The translations under genes were made by a program, and so were the position numbers. Shown piece by piece: positions 37,302-49,898 of a DNA stretch of 64,000 nucleotides. Below the pieces are notes generated by a model. The model did not search any database, had not been told where the DNA came from, and was given only the letters and a program-made list of their open reading frames with translations. This DNA comes from Sipunculus nudus. Lineage: Eukaryota > Annelida > Sipuncula > Golfingiida > Sipunculidae. Position 1 is the first letter of the stretch. Each line of letters begins with the position of its first letter. The stretch spans positions 37,843,027 to 37,907,026 of the forward strand of contig CM049308.1 of assembly GCA_026874595.1 (NCBI GenBank). The letters are read 5' to 3'.

Positions 37302-37525
37302 ATGGTTAGCAGATCACCACATGTCGCTACAGCCAAAGCGAGTGCAGATGCGTCATATTGTTGCATATTTGCAACCCTGCATAGATACTGTACTGTAGTG
37401 AGTGTTAGGTACATAATAAGTGGTTAAAATAGTTAGTAGATCACCACGTGCAGCCGCAAGCAGAGGCGAGTGCAGATGCGTCAGATTGTCACATATTTCC
37501 AATGAACCCATGCATAGATAGATAG
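37302..37525 (+). repeat. Two-copy ~128-bp tandem repeat
   Basis: GTTAGCAGATCACCACATG..GCGAGTGCAGATGCGTCATATTGT near 37302 recurs as GTTAGTAGATCACCACGTG..GCGAGTGCAGATGCGTCAGATTGT near 37430, both followed by GCATAGATA. Confidence 0.7.
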
Positions 37526-38084
37526 TCCTAAGTCACTGATTTTAAATCGGCAGTGGAAGCTGCATTCTATGAAGAATCTATTTTCTTTTTGACATTAAAT
37601 TTCGGATGGTTTACATATATCAGCTTGCATCTTGTTCCACCAAACAGATCGAATAAAATTTCAAGGTTTTGTGTACTTTCTAATGACATTCGCCATGTGT
37701 GATAAAAACGTTTAATAAAACGCATTAATACCTGGTTTGTTACAAAAATAAGCTATATTCATTTGTGATAAGTTGATAGTCACCATTATATACAGCTTGC
37801 ATACAAAGAGACACGGGATTCCCAACAAAATCACATACAAAAAAGCGACCAGATAAACCTAATAAAATATAAAATTAAAGGGTCCCCTTCACTCTTCATT
37901 CTTCATTATATAATAAGCATGCATCAATAAATATACGTAGTCCCTTGAATAATTCTATTCACAAATACTTTATATAACAAAACCAAATAACCTGTAAATA
38001 AAATACATAGCGTAACCAACATGTGCCATTTTCTGCATTTTTAAACGTTCAAATAGGCCCTAAAATCTCCTAGCCTATCCTAGC

Positions 38085-38680
38085 CGTGACAACCCGACTC
38101 AGTAGGCAATCGGATAACTGGGCTGGTAAGCCTACTCGAGTCGTGATACAAGTTATATCGAGGAATGTATCGCAGTGGTCTTGCATTAGGTTGCATTCAT
38201 ATTGTGGAAAATGGCCCATTATCTCAATATTATGCAAAAAATAATGAATTTACACAATAGTATATATGTGAGCTGACAACCCAACCCGAAACACCGTCTC
38301 TATGGACACGGGTCATTTCCTGTATCGCCAGCAAGCTGCCTGCGTCCTGTAACCCGTGCGAGCCATGCCTGTGTTCATACGGTCATAAATTAAACAAACA
38401 CACCAAGGGGTTTACCAATGTACTGAGTCAAACGGAACTTTTCTCGCTTATGTTTGGTATTATTAAAAAGTACAAAAAAATGCTAACGATTGTTTTGGTT
38501 TATGTTGATTGACAGTGTACCTGTAGGCCATGAAGCGTTGTCAGAAATGACGAAAATATTGGCATCTTCATAATGCCTTATAATGCGTTCCTCAGACTTA
38601 GATGTAAAAATACATTGGCGCCAGTAATCTGGGCGTAATGCAAGAGGGTCGATATGAAGCTAAGCCTATCCGGGCTATTT
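38085..38680 (+). repeat. Dispersed ~0.6 kb repeat, copy 1
   Basis: Co-linear with 51095-51650: CGACTCAGTAGG, GGGCTGGTAWGCCTA, GAGTCGTGATACAAG, CAGTGGTCTT, CGTCTCTATGG, TCATTTCCTGTATCGC, GTAACCCGTGC and GTTGTCAG.AATGACGAAAATATT, with many substitutions. The inverted CGACTCAGTAGG..ACTCGAGTCGTGA near the left end can fold. No coding frame survives in both. Confidence 0.75.
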
Positions 38681-38900
38681 TGACACAACGGGTTAAACCT
38701 ATATCACTAGCTTATGCTATTCAAGACAAATATGACTTCATCGTCAAGTCTGTTCTTGTGCCTTTGGAAACACCTGGTCCGGGGCCCCAATAAGCCCTTC
38801 CGATCATTAAAATATTACAAGGTAAGTTCGCATTAACAAGCATTTAAATGGCTTTTATAGGAGACTCCAAAGCGAGCCGGGCCCCCTTTGCGTCCTCCTA

Positions 38901-39197
38901 ATGAAAACTATATGTAGGTTAACACAAAAGCCATTAGATATTTCTATAATGAGACCTCTAACAGTTACTGGGCCATTTCATTCAAACATATCACTGTGCC
39001 CTACTGGAAATTCGTGGCAGGTCCGGACTCCTTTAGGCCCCTCGGGTCAATCCCGATTAATACTCAATATTTATGCTCCTCAATTGGTAAACGAGACATC
39101 TGAATTTTCGCGCATTTCTTATGGGCCTCGGTACGGTGGACGGCTGACACCCCCCGCATCCCCCGTCATAGGGACTGCTTATACTTTTGAAAGGTAA
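38901..39197 (+). CDS. Candidate exon, 98-codon ORF of unknown function
   Basis: An open frame without low-complexity sequence (for example GPFHSNISLCPTGNSWQV and LILNIYAPQLVNETSEFSRI) ends at AAAG followed by a strong donor GTAAGA at 39194. The Gly/Pro/Tyr spacing is protein-like. A competing model uses ATG at 38732, a donor at 38822 and an acceptor at 38860, but this needs a 39-bp intron and gives only 48 residues. Neither model has a partner exon I can point to. Confidence 0.3.
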   Translation: MKTICRLTQKPLDISIMRPLTVTGPFHSNISLCPTGNSWQVRTPLGPSGQSRLILNIYAPQLVNETSEFSRISYGPRYGGRLTPPASPVIGTAYTFER

Positions 39198-39429
39198 GAT
39201 AGTAAACCTAATTATAGGTTTACTAATTCAGATAGTAATTAATTATCATGACATAACAGTTTTAATGCTAAATTTTAGTTTATATTTCACCATTCACCAC
39301 CTTCAGCAGTTAACATATGATGTGTAACATTTACCATACACACCAAGATCTTATTCTCATCGACTATTTTATAAAAACTACTGTAAAATCTTTAAAACTA
39401 CATTGTTACCTACGCCGCTGGGGTATGCA

Positions 39430-39600
39430 GAAGCCGCGATGCATTGTGGGGGTAAGACTGTGACGCCATTTTTATTTTAACCCTAAGCAGCATAGTCGTA
39501 CTCTTGTGACTCCGAGTCTGCGCAGTGAGCTGTTTCTAGCTGTTTCTGTTCCTAAGTATTTTTTTAATCACGACAGGTGCAAATGACGGTATGTATTCCA
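39430..39600 (+). promoter_or_regulatory. Promoter-like motif group
   Basis: GATGCATTGTGGG (resembling a Staf/ZNF143 core), TGACGCCATTTTTA (YY1-like) and CCGAGTCTGCGCAGTG (39512-39527, NRF1-like) lie within 100 bp. ATGACG followed by GTATGT near 39582 could be a tiny first coding exon. The 16-mer recurs exactly at 54048-54063, upstream of another candidate first exon. Confidence 0.35.
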
Positions 39601-42600
39601 TAGCAGGTGCGTAGGTGTGTTTAGAATCTACTGATTGAAGGAAGCCGGGAGAGTCCAGATACAGCTTGTAAAATAAGCGATGTGTCTGCCTGTGATTATT
39701 TGTAATTCATCTGGAGTCACAGATGTGCCAGGAATGGATATGGGCCGGATCTCCGAAAAGAAGGGGGGGGGGGGGGGGAGAGGAGGCACAGCCTGCACAG
39801 GTATACAAGTTAGTGCTAGTGCTAGTAGGCTTTATACATAAGTATCTAGGACAGGTTGACAAATAAAAAAAGAAACGGTGCAAGACGCTAAGTTCCGCCC
39901 CTGTGTGCTACATTGCCAACTAATTATCCTTCGTGAACGTCCTTTCTCCGGTTACCTCCAATTATACCTCACTATACACGAAAGTATACTATAGATTCGT
40001 CTGTGGAGGTAGGGAACGTGCATTTGATCAATAAAACAAGACATTTTTCAGGATTGAGAGATTAAAATTCATTGAACAAAGGTTCCGAGAGATTTTGCGC
40101 CAATAATGTGAGATAAAAAATGATGTGTTACCTTGAATAGAAGAGAAATTTGATATAAAATAAAAAAATTGTGACACATTGAATCAGAAAGATATAACAA
40201 GGATGACACGCACATTGATGAGATGATTATGAAATGTTTTATATATATCATGGAGGGGGTTCGAAGAAATCAGCATTTATAACACTTTATAATTACGTGA
40301 GAGAAAAGTATTAGATGATGTTTGGTTATAAAACAAAATCTGAAATCAATGATTAATTGCTGTAACTTACAAATACCCTTACGCTTCCATTGACCTAAAC
40401 AAACTTCCTTCGTACTATTCGTATCCTCACAACATATCCTTTATGGGTTATAAACGTCAAATATATGTTTATATAAATCACTGGCAATTATTGTAAGTAA
40501 TCACCAACTTCTAGTCAAGAAGGCATAATTCTTATTTGAATAGGAATAATGCACTGAGGATCTCTTGAATTATACCCAATCTGGTGTTTATTCCCTTGAA
40601 AAACGTATACACCATATATGTTATGTTACATTTTTATTATGTAAAATGTGTTTATATTTTCTTGTTTAATCTGTATTCTGTCTTTATGTGTATTTATTGA
40701 ATTATGTATGAATATTATGAAATGTCTGTTTTACATATTATTTTCATTGTCTGTTATTATTCCTATTTACCATTCGATAACCATGCCTCACAAAAAAAGC
40801 TGATCTGGCTTATAAATATTGCACATTATGTAATTATATTTATGAAGATAAGACTGAATAAATTATTATGATTAAATTGTCCTAAAATATATTCACTTTA
40901 ATGAGCCCAATGAACGCGAATGACAGGATGTACTTAATTTATCTTCGGAGAAAAACACTGATTAAGGAAACAAATACAAAAATACTCTGATAAATAGAAA
41001 AATAACAAACCACAAGACTTGCAGAGCGGGTACAAGTCTACAAACAAACCAGTGTATCGTGTAAAGAAACGAGGTTTTGCAGCCGCAGGGAGCGATAATA
41101 GAGGTAATAAATTCAAGCACAGCGGCCCATATAAAAAAGGTAATAAAGTTTTAGCTAATCTTGCCATGACTTTGTTCAGAACCAGTTTCTGCACCAAGGT
41201 CACGTGGTCTTGGTGTTGCACAGTGTCAGGGACAAGAATGGTATCATGTTTTTTTTATGAAGCTACCCGGTCATCGTCCTTTCCACCTCCTGGTCTCATT
41301 AAGACCGACTTTCCCGCCGGGGGTAAATTAATTCTGATAACAAAAGTTATTATTCCAATAAGATTACCGTTGCCTGGCACAGTGTAAATCAACCTGACAC
41401 AGGCTTTTTTTCTGAATAATGAGGCTTCTTGTCGAGGACTTGGCAACTCCCTGACTCCCCACGAGTTCGTAACAATAAACGTATACTGATATTGGATTTA
41501 ACAGCAAGCATTAAGAAATATATCAAAACCGAGTGATATTAATTGATAATTGTTATTTCTTGAAAATGTGTGTTCATACAAAGTGTACTGGCATTTTCTC
41601 TTTTGCAATCAAGAAGTCTCGAAAAAAATTAGAATTTATTAAACTTTAAAATTAATCTTTAAAAACGTATTAAATTAAACTTAAAATTGATTTTATGAGG
41701 CAGAAGGTTAATTATAGGGTGGATTTATTGCGCATCATTACCCTAGAAAGGCTGCTGCTATGTTGTAGGTTATAGCACAGTGAATAAATTAAACTAAATA
41801 TTGCAGTACAATTAAAACAAAGTAAACGGCCTAATCGGTTTGAATGGTCCGATATTACCGGTACACATACGTGTACCGTTCATGAGTGTCTACTGTTTCG
41901 TTAATGTAACTACAGGTTTTTAAAGTTGCTTTTTATCCCTGTGGAACTGTTATGTCATTGACAGTAGGCTAATAAAACCACATTCATATTATGTCTGAGT
42001 AGCATGAATGATCATTTATGAATGCTAGATATATGTTATTTCCAAACAATAAAAAAAATATTAGATTTTCTTCAGCTGAATTCGTGAAAGATCCCGGAGA
42101 AATGGAATACTAAAAAGATAAGGATTTACATTGGGATTACAAGAGGATTGCTCGAAAGTTGAATGCATGTATATGCTCCCAAGAAAGGAAGAAATCAAAA
42201 CGATATTTACGTTAACATCACCAGAAGTTTAGGTGTGTTATATAAAAGGTGGACCATGTGGAACGAAGTGACCCCAGTTAGTTATTTTTCCCTAGGGATG
42301 AGTTGATGGTCAGACATGTAATATATTGAGGCAATTTGCTGTTGAAAGATCAGTGTAATATGAGCTTATAAACCAGGTGGACCCTCGCCTCAGAACATAC
42401 TGAATTAGCCTAATAAATCACTTCATGGCCCAGGCAGTCACTGACTTCACAAACCATACTAATTATATTACTGTAGCCGGCAATGTGTCCAGGGGCGGAT
42501 TGAGAGCTCCCCCCCCCCTCCTTCCGACCTACAAAACTGGAAATAAAAGAAAATAAGCTTGGTACCAAATATCAGCGCCTAATTTTGAGTCCTGATTTTT

Positions 42601-43980
42601 TCCTCCCTAGACATGCAAGAGTTCTGAATATAAAGTCTATTAAAATTCCTATATGTCAGGGTTTTTGAACTGTCCCTTTTTTTCCTTATATCATATATCC
42701 GTCCCTTTTCCTGACAACCCGCCACGGATGACCTCTTGCTACAGAAATCTCTGTTGCTCGGAAACTATGAAGCGAAATCGTGCCACTTGCAGTGTGTCAT
42801 TTAGACAGTCCGAGAAGTTATGCCTGATCTGCCATTTTAACGAACCGCCAGATTGTTCAAGGATCCCTCCATGACATGTTGCGTGACAGCTCTGTATGTA
42901 ATAAGGAATCTTATTCCGTCCCTCGGAGTCAATGCCCCTATACTATCTGCCATTTTTCACCAAATGCACCTGATTCGGCATTTATGCTGATGATGTTTAT
43001 TGTCACTGGACATTGGAAGTTTTTTAAAGCAATTAAAAGCATATTTGCTTAAAACATTACAAGATTTGAGACCCGCTGAATTAATGCCTTACAAGAGATG
43101 ATATATCAGTTGATGTGAAAGCATGATATGATACGATCAAACATGGCCCTAACAAGGATTGATACCATATGATACTAGGTCTAAATTTCACAAATCGTTA
43201 CAACAGAGAAGCCAATTTTATATTAAATCGGTCAAGGAAGACATAAAAGTAAAGCGAGTAAAGCCAGAAATTCACCTTCCCAAAGAATATTTGTGATTTG
43301 TGCTTACCCTAAGTACATATAAAATAACTTTAGGTAATCCCTGCTGAAAAAAAAGTTTTTATAATGCCCCTATGTCGAATGAATTAGGCTGCTTATCACC
43401 AAGCTGTGATTAACAGGCTACAAGTCGAATGGTACTAACAGAAAAAAGGTATGCCCAGGAGTGGTTGATTGCACAAAAACAAAAGTTGAAAGTTCACTAA
43501 CTGTTGGTAGTGAGAGTACATGAAGCAACACAATCGTTTGTCATTTGAAAAAAAAAAAACTGAATCATATGTCGTCAGTTGTCCTTGTTAGACGTGTTTG
43601 TATAACGTCTCACGGCCTGGTGAGCGTCTACCTGTTATTAACACACATTTAAAAATATAAACAAATAAACATATAAACAAATCGGACAGCTTATTTTTTG
43701 GCTTATGTTTATAAAAAGGTTCAAGGGATTATTTTTATTTAACGAACGTCAGATATCGGAAAAGGCTTCTGGAAAGATTTTGGTCATAACCAGATGTACA
43801 TTTTAACTTAACCCTCGAGTTGGTGTCCTACCTGTAATCGGTCCCCTTTTTAAATACAAATATCAAAGTTCAATCCATGTTCGATCGATGAACTTTACCG
43901 AATTCAATACAGGTATTGACCTTCATTTAATATTGTATATTTATTATTTATGGTCGTTTATGTATAACGCGAGTCACCGT
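39601..43980. other. Long intergenic stretch, mostly AT-rich
   Basis: Contains a 16-G run (39763-39778) and overlapping ORFs on both strands at 40934-41446 and 42653-42874. These ORFs lack splice, start or composition support, so I do not call them. No repeat copies recognised. Confidence 0.3.
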
Positions 43981-44257
43981 ATTGTGCATCCTATTGGAGT
44001 TTAAAACCCACGGAAACCCCGCTCTCATTAGTCTGATTACACTCTTGGCTCTGTGCTATCTGCCTTTCATGGAAACCCAGAAAATCCTGCGACGAAAAGC
44101 AATGGTGAAGCGAAAGAAAATGCAGCGTGGAGCCATGGATCCAGGAAACTGTTCGACTGTAAAGCATTTGATCTTTTTCGACCAAATGCATGCATTATGG
44201 CATCACAAACATGTAAAAAAACTTTTTACATCAGGATTTCATGTTTAACGACTTCTG

Positions 44258-44345
44258 TGGCTCACGATCAGAGCTTAGGTCTCAAAGTCTGGAGATCAGG
44301 AGTTCGAAACCTAGGTCGAGGCAGTGAGATTTTTTCTCACAGACG
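44258..44345 (+). repeat. tRNA-derived SINE (5' part)
   Basis: TGGCTCACGATCAGAGC (A-box region from 44258) and AGTTCGAAACC (B box, 44301-44311) are spaced as in a tRNA, followed by GTCGAGGCAGTGAGATTTTT. The same body, on the opposite strand, is at 63846-63925, so this is a repeat family rather than a tRNA gene. The boxes make polymerase III transcription possible. Confidence 0.6.
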
Positions 44346-44618
44346 AGTACGCCTTTGGGGGTTCCTCGGTGGTATGACCCAGCAACGGGAGGAGATTACA
44401 CACAAGGATATAAAATGAGAGCAAGCGTGTGATACTGCCCTGTCATGTAGTCCGACACCGCCATTGAATTCTGCAGATGTACATATACTGAGTTACGCTA
44501 GCATTAAAACTGGTGGCGTTTACCTCCAACAACAAAAAATGTAAAAAATAATGATTTTATGTTCAGTCAGGCTTTTCTTCCGTTTAGGCCCCGTGACCAC
44601 TGAGGTCGTGTGGCAAAC

Positions 44619-44774
44619 ATGACTTTCGCCCTGAGAGACCTCCATGAAAAACACTGCGTTGGTAAAATTACCTGCTCCGAGGCGAAACCTCAGCGTGACA
44701 TGTCGTATACCAGATGTGTCACTGTGTTTGCCCTAAAGCTATTGTATCACACCTATACATTAATGCTTTGTTAG
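44619..44774 (+). CDS. Short ORF, 51 codons, Cys-containing
   Basis: ATG in good context (AAACATGA) opens MTFALRDLHEKHCVGKITCS and continues to a stop at 44774, with three of its four cysteines within the first 33 residues and the fourth at the C-terminus. A fine acceptor (GCTTTTCTTCCGTTTAG) ends 32 bases upstream, so it could be the start of a coding exon; an internal GTAAAA donor lies after residue 14. It is too short to trust without transcripts. Confidence 0.25.
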   Translation: MTFALRDLHEKHCVGKITCSEAKPQRDMSYTRCVTVFALKLLYHTYTLMLC

Positions 44775-46183
44775 ATGATTGGTAGTCATGTTACAGATAT
44801 AAACCAGTAAAGGTTATATATTCAAACTGAGGAACAATGAAGAATAAACTCGTTCCTGGAACACTTGGCTTTGCACATTATTCAAATACATTGACATACG
44901 TAACATTACTTGACAAAAACACTGAACCCTTTTTGTACACATAGTAATATAAAAAAAACAATGAAAACGGGAAACCAGAAATTATTCTTTGCAGGCACTA
45001 CGCATTATTTTCGGAACATTTTCAAGAAATAAAATACTCATGCATTTGTCGTGGACCCTTTTTCATAAACTGGTTTTCATTTTCTCTTCGTTGATCCTTC
45101 TCTGGTTACAGTAGTTCAAATCAACAAATGATCCATCCATTCTGTTACGGATTTTAGTTCTCAAAGTATAACGGGGTTAATACAAGGATTCCTGAGATCA
45201 AAGAATCATTGAATCTCGTATTTTTGCTTCAGAATAGACATATATCAGCCCCGCCCCCCCCCCCCCCCCCCCACCCCCCGGATGAAAAATGCGTATTTTG
45301 GTTGAAGCGTTAGTTCTATATACATATTTCTTTAAAAATTTCAAAAAGTTTCATACAAAATTTCAAATGTGTTTCTTGTAGATGGACTTTCTTGAGTCTC
45401 TCCTAGGGCAAAACCAACAAAATTTCTTTTGTCGATGTTTGCGCTTGATCTCCTATTTGGCTGATTTTCAAACACTGACTTTTGGGCACTACAGTATTCA
45501 TAGGTCACAGATTTGCACATGATATTTATTTTTGACCTTGACCTAATTTCCAAGGTCGTACATTCTACAGCTGATTCCCCTTTATCGCTCAGTTGCATCT
45601 AGTCTAGAATTAGTGTACAAATACTCCAGTGAGCATCCGCACTACGTGTAACTATGATTTTTTTTGCCTGGATCAACGAGCGGATTTTATATGTGTAAGC
45701 AAGGTGTATTTACAGAGATCTCGCGTTGAAAATTTGAAAGGTTGTTTTGTTAATTTGAAATATGACGATCATGATCCTTCAGGTCCGATGTTTACGTGTA
45801 CATTATTCCCGCCAGACGTCGTTACTTCAGTGGGATGGTTGAGTTCCTTTTAAGGCGTGGACATATTTGTAAGGTTACTTGAATGCTGACTAAGGAAACC
45901 ATTCGATAATGGAAGAAGACACAATTCTTGCAAATTTGTACCAGGAATGTGAATAATAAATATAAAATTGAGTCATAATTTTACATCAGTTTAAGATTAC
46001 TACTGAAATGATTGCTGATATGTGTCATAACTGAGGAATTAGACCGGGCCAAAAATAAATTGTTGCATGGTGACTATTCTCTGAATAAATTCATCCAGGA
46101 AATTTGGGACTCAATAAAACAATGGATACGTTTGTTTGGACCAACAAAAATTATATTTCGACAAAATATTAAATATGAAATGA

Positions 46184-46187
<4 letters not shown>
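44775..46187. other. Intergenic stretch
   Basis: A C-run (45254-45272) and a diverged dispersed-repeat-like stretch (45340-45600, with GAGTCTCTCCTAGG and TTGACCTTGACCTAATTTCCAAGG) are present. The 45629-45853 ORF has no splice or start support. Confidence 0.3.

Positions 46188-46230
<43 letters not shown>
46188..46230. repeat. (GA)n microsatellite
   Basis: About 21 GA units. Confidence 0.95.
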
Positions 46231-46233
<3 letters not shown>

Positions 46234-46822
46234 CACTCCAAGTTCAAGGTTAGGTTTAAGTGATTATGCGGCACTGGATATGTGTCATTCAGTGACAGAA
46301 GGAAACGTTTGAAGGCCAGAGGGCTTGACAAACAGAAAATCTACTCAACCTGGGAAGTCAGGAAGTCGGTGTTAGTCCTTGGCGACTGATGGATTGAACC
46401 GTGGGGGTACATGGCAGTCGAAGAGGTCGCAACGGGGACTTATGTGTTGGAAGTCTGACACGAAGAGATAAATGATGTATAAGCCAGGGCTGACCCTGGC
46501 GTAAAACTGCAACAAATCTTATGTGTCATCAGATGCAAGAAAGAAGGTTCCAAGCGAGTAGAAGCGTGCATGAGGGCCACTCGCTGTCTTTAAAAGGTAC
46601 TCAAGCTATATACCATGTAAGCCATACCAGCAAAACTCGAAATACAGTGTTCTCTACTGCAAATATAAGTGTATCTGCCAAAATTTTGTCCTGAAACCAC
46701 TTCTTTACTTCTTGCACTTTTTTATCATAAATCACATTGGCGACAAACAGTAAAAAATCAATTTATCTTTTATATAGTTCATGATAAGAACATCTTCCTT
46801 CCTCAGCTACATGCAAGTGTTT

Positions 46823-46832
46823 GCGCATGCGC
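46823..46832. promoter_or_regulatory. Perfect NRF1 palindrome
   Basis: GCGCATGCGC, the full NRF1 consensus, in an otherwise CpG-poor region. Neighbouring TACCTTTGGCCATGCGC adds a partial site. No exon can be assigned. Confidence 0.35.
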
Positions 46833-47689
46833 GATACCGTACCTTTGGCCATGCGCTCTTGTAATTGTAATCAAACACACTTTTATTGTATTTACATACA
46901 CGCCTTAGTAAAACAATACGTAAAACAGGTTAAAACAGGTACCCTAATCATTATGCAAATTAAGTTCGTTACCCCTCCAGCGCTTCGCACTTGCAGAGTT
47001 AGCTATACATAGCTAGGCCTCGCTTTGGTTTATATGCCGGCTATTTACCACGTTTGTGTCCATTAACAAGTCTATAAAACATAGATATCAAGGCCCAGAC
47101 GGCGCTATTGCACATTGTATTAAGTAAGCATTCTGTCTGGGACTTCATATATTTGTAAATCTTGCTATAGATATGATGTAGGGAATCCATCGCGGTATCA
47201 GTATCAATCGCTTCCGGTAGCTAAGGGATTCTTGTAGCTTTCGTCTGACCACGGATAGACAGAGATAGATAGATGGTTTATTATTATTGTGACACGTACC
47301 TCATATTTTACAATTACCGCTCAATATACATATTATGATGAATTGTGATATGAACCCAACCTGGTTAACCCAGCGAAGGTAGCACGGGTATTTATGGACA
47401 CAAATGACATATGCTACACTTAAAGGTCCAATTCCAATATCTGACCTAGACCTTTGGTGAACAATAGTTAAAAATGACGACCAATTGTGCATCAGCTGAC
47501 CGTTAATTTTAAAAATGGCCCCCGATCGTAACAACTAGTACATCTAGCGGGCAGATCAGACGTACCAGAGGTTTGCAAGTGACTAAACATGCTTCTGCTT
47601 TACTTGCTCTCACCATCAACATCTGGTGCGCAATCAACCACCTCTGCATGTTTACATGTTTTTTCTGTTTGTCAACATCGGCTTGGCTA

Positions 47690-48247
47690 CCGTTTTTCTA
47701 AGATTTTTTTTCTATTTTGAAACTCTTAAAGAGGCAGTCATCTGCTAATAGGGCACAAATCGTAACGACTGAAACTAGAATCTTCTTTGTTGACATCCAG
47801 GAAGGCCCATGAAAAGTCTCCTTGGAAACCTGAAATAAGGTCTCTGTTACCCATATCCTTCAAGCCATGGGGCTCCGAAGTATCCCCCAGAAGAATGGAA
47901 AATTTGATACAAAAGCTCAAGTATCTGAACAACTAATGAATTGATCACCATAATTCTTTGCAAGTATATTGATCACGGGGTGTTTCATCAGTTTCTGCAG
48001 ACTAGTGGCGCCACCTGTATTTTTACAGTTTTTACGAATTTCTTTAGACTTTATAAGATGCAGTCATCTGTTAACAGGGCACAAATCGTAACGTCTGATT
48101 CTAGAATCTTCTAACTTGACATTTAGTTCTCTGTTATACCCATATCCTTTGAGCTAAGCTTCAGTTGAATGGGGATACCACCTACAAAATTTAGCGTTTT
48201 GTGAATGTCTTAATCAGCTGAGCGTCATGACCCATGGGTCACTTGTT
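47690..48247 (+). repeat. Shorter copy of the composite repeat
   Basis: Contains about one and a half of the ~340-bp units (CACAAATCGTAACGACTG near 47754 and CACAAATCGTAACGTCTG near 48079) and the same closing motif CAGCTGAGCGTCATGACCCA ending near 48247. The CTCAGCTGAC opening is missing, so it is 5'-truncated. A lone closing motif also occurs near 3765-3785. Confidence 0.75.
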
Positions 48248-48730
48248 ATACAAGGCAGCATCACAATTCAAAGTGAAACCGAACTTTTCATTTCTGGCAG
48301 ACGAAGGATATGGAATATGAAATAATACTTCCATCTGTCTGGCCCTGGTTCATGCGTGCTCAATCCAAGGTAACCTAGATAAAATATTAAAATGTAAATT
48401 CAGTTTGACAAGCAATGAAGGATCATGTCACCAAGACTTGATTCCCTTATCAATCTCGGAATTCGATTTGGATTATCTTAGAATTTGTTGAAGTCACTGA
48501 ATTTGTTGAATTCTAGAACATAGAGGCAAGCTTGTCAAGAGATTCGGGTTGCATTAATGGATTTCATCGGGAACGGCAAAAAAATTCCTTGTGACATTAC
48601 AAACAGTAGAATGTGGAGAAGATTTCGGATTTTCAAATTTGACTGAGAGGAAACAAAAGCTAGTGTTTTGTCTAGATCGGGGGGATTGATCTGATTGCAT
48701 GAGAACTTGTATTGATTCTATTCCGCGTCA

Positions 48731-48758
48731 CATGGCGCGAGAATAAGTCACGTGACTT
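48731..48758. promoter_or_regulatory. E2F-like site plus 14-bp CLEAR/E-box palindrome
   Basis: ATGGCGCGAGAA is followed by AAGTCACGTGACTT (48745-48758), a perfect 14-bp palindrome containing GTCACGTGAC, the site bound by TFEB/MITF/USF-type bHLH-Zip factors. A short frame ATGACGGCTCTG starts near 48804 but closes after 10 codons. Confidence 0.35.
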
Positions 48759-49336
48759 TCTGTTGATGGCAGTTTATTACAGCCCCACTGGTCGTACATA
48801 ACATGACGGCTCTGCCGTATACATGGATTGTTTGAGGTTGGAAGATAAAAGAAATAATCCGTCGATATCTATCAAAGTGGGAGTAGAAATTGCTGCTTCT
48901 AGTTCATGAATACAGCACGGTGTAAGGTGCGGCCTCCCAATAAATAATGCACTTCCTTACACGGACCTGTCAATTAGCTGGATCGACTTCACCTGTTTTC
49001 GGGGTATCTGCCAATAAAGAACAAAGGGGCTCCAGTCAAAAACATCATTATGTTTAACTTATGAGCATCTTATATAAAAAAAGACACACTGCTATGGTGC
49101 TGGGTGTGACGGAGGAGTCGCTGCCACGCGGTTCTTAGCAACCACTCAGCCGGGGCAAAATGTTTTGTATGTAGTCACCTTTTCCGTTTTATTTTGGTGG
49201 AATACGTCTTTTGCGAACAAAAGATGCTTTTTTAACGGTTTTCACTCGATAACGTTAATAAATTTTCTTAGACAATACATATTTGTAAAACATGTATTCC
49301 CTTAAAGATGGATTTAACTAAAGCCTTCATCGCGGT

Positions 49337-49403
<67 letters not shown>

Positions 49404-49520
49404 TAATGATAATGATTATTGCTATTATTATTATTATATATATATAAAATTTATTATATATATATATATATATAATGATAATGATTATTGCTATTATTAT
49501 TATTATTATTATTGTGTCTC
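49337..49520. repeat. Compound (TA)n / (ATT)n microsatellite
   Basis: A (TA)n tract of about 60 bp, then two copies of ATAATGATAATGATTATTGC followed by TATTATTATTAT, separated by another (TA)n. An ORF on the minus strand here is a translation of the repeat. Confidence 0.9.
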
Positions 49521-49824
49521 TCTGTGTGTTTGTTTGTTTTTTTTGTCTGTTAGTAGGAAAACAAAAAAACGACTTAATCTCTTTTACAAACCATGTGAAG
49601 TGGTCGGCTGTGGACAAAAATTAAAAGTAAGATAAAGTAAGAATGCTTTCCTTTGGAGGAGTATGTGTTCTACCGAGTACCATTATTTTTATCATTATTA
49701 TTGTTTTTTATTTATTTATTACAATTTAATAATTGAAAAAAGACACTTTATTAGCAAAATAGGGCTTTTCCCAAGAGGAGTTGGATGACAACGATTTATT
49801 AAAAATTATTATATATATTACTTA

Positions 49825-49898
49825 AGTAGTAGTAGTAGTATTAGTAGTAGTAGTATTAGTAGTAGTAGTAGTAGTAGAAGTAGAAGTAGTAGTAGTGG
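49825..49898. repeat. (AGT)n microsatellite
   Basis: About 24 degenerate AGT/TAG triplets with occasional ATT and GAA variants. Confidence 0.9.

Noticed and set aside
38732-38917. Two-exon 48-residue model with a 39-bp intron
   Set aside because: The phase fits and the donor is good, but the intron is below the size usually spliced in animals and the product is short.
40934-41446. Overlapping ORFs on both strands (122, 95 and 63 codons)
   Set aside because: No splice or start support, and each is equally open in antisense. I could not choose a frame.
43982-44418. Overlapping plus-strand ORFs of 88 and 121 codons
   Set aside because: The second runs through the SINE at 44258, and neither has a supported start or splice site.
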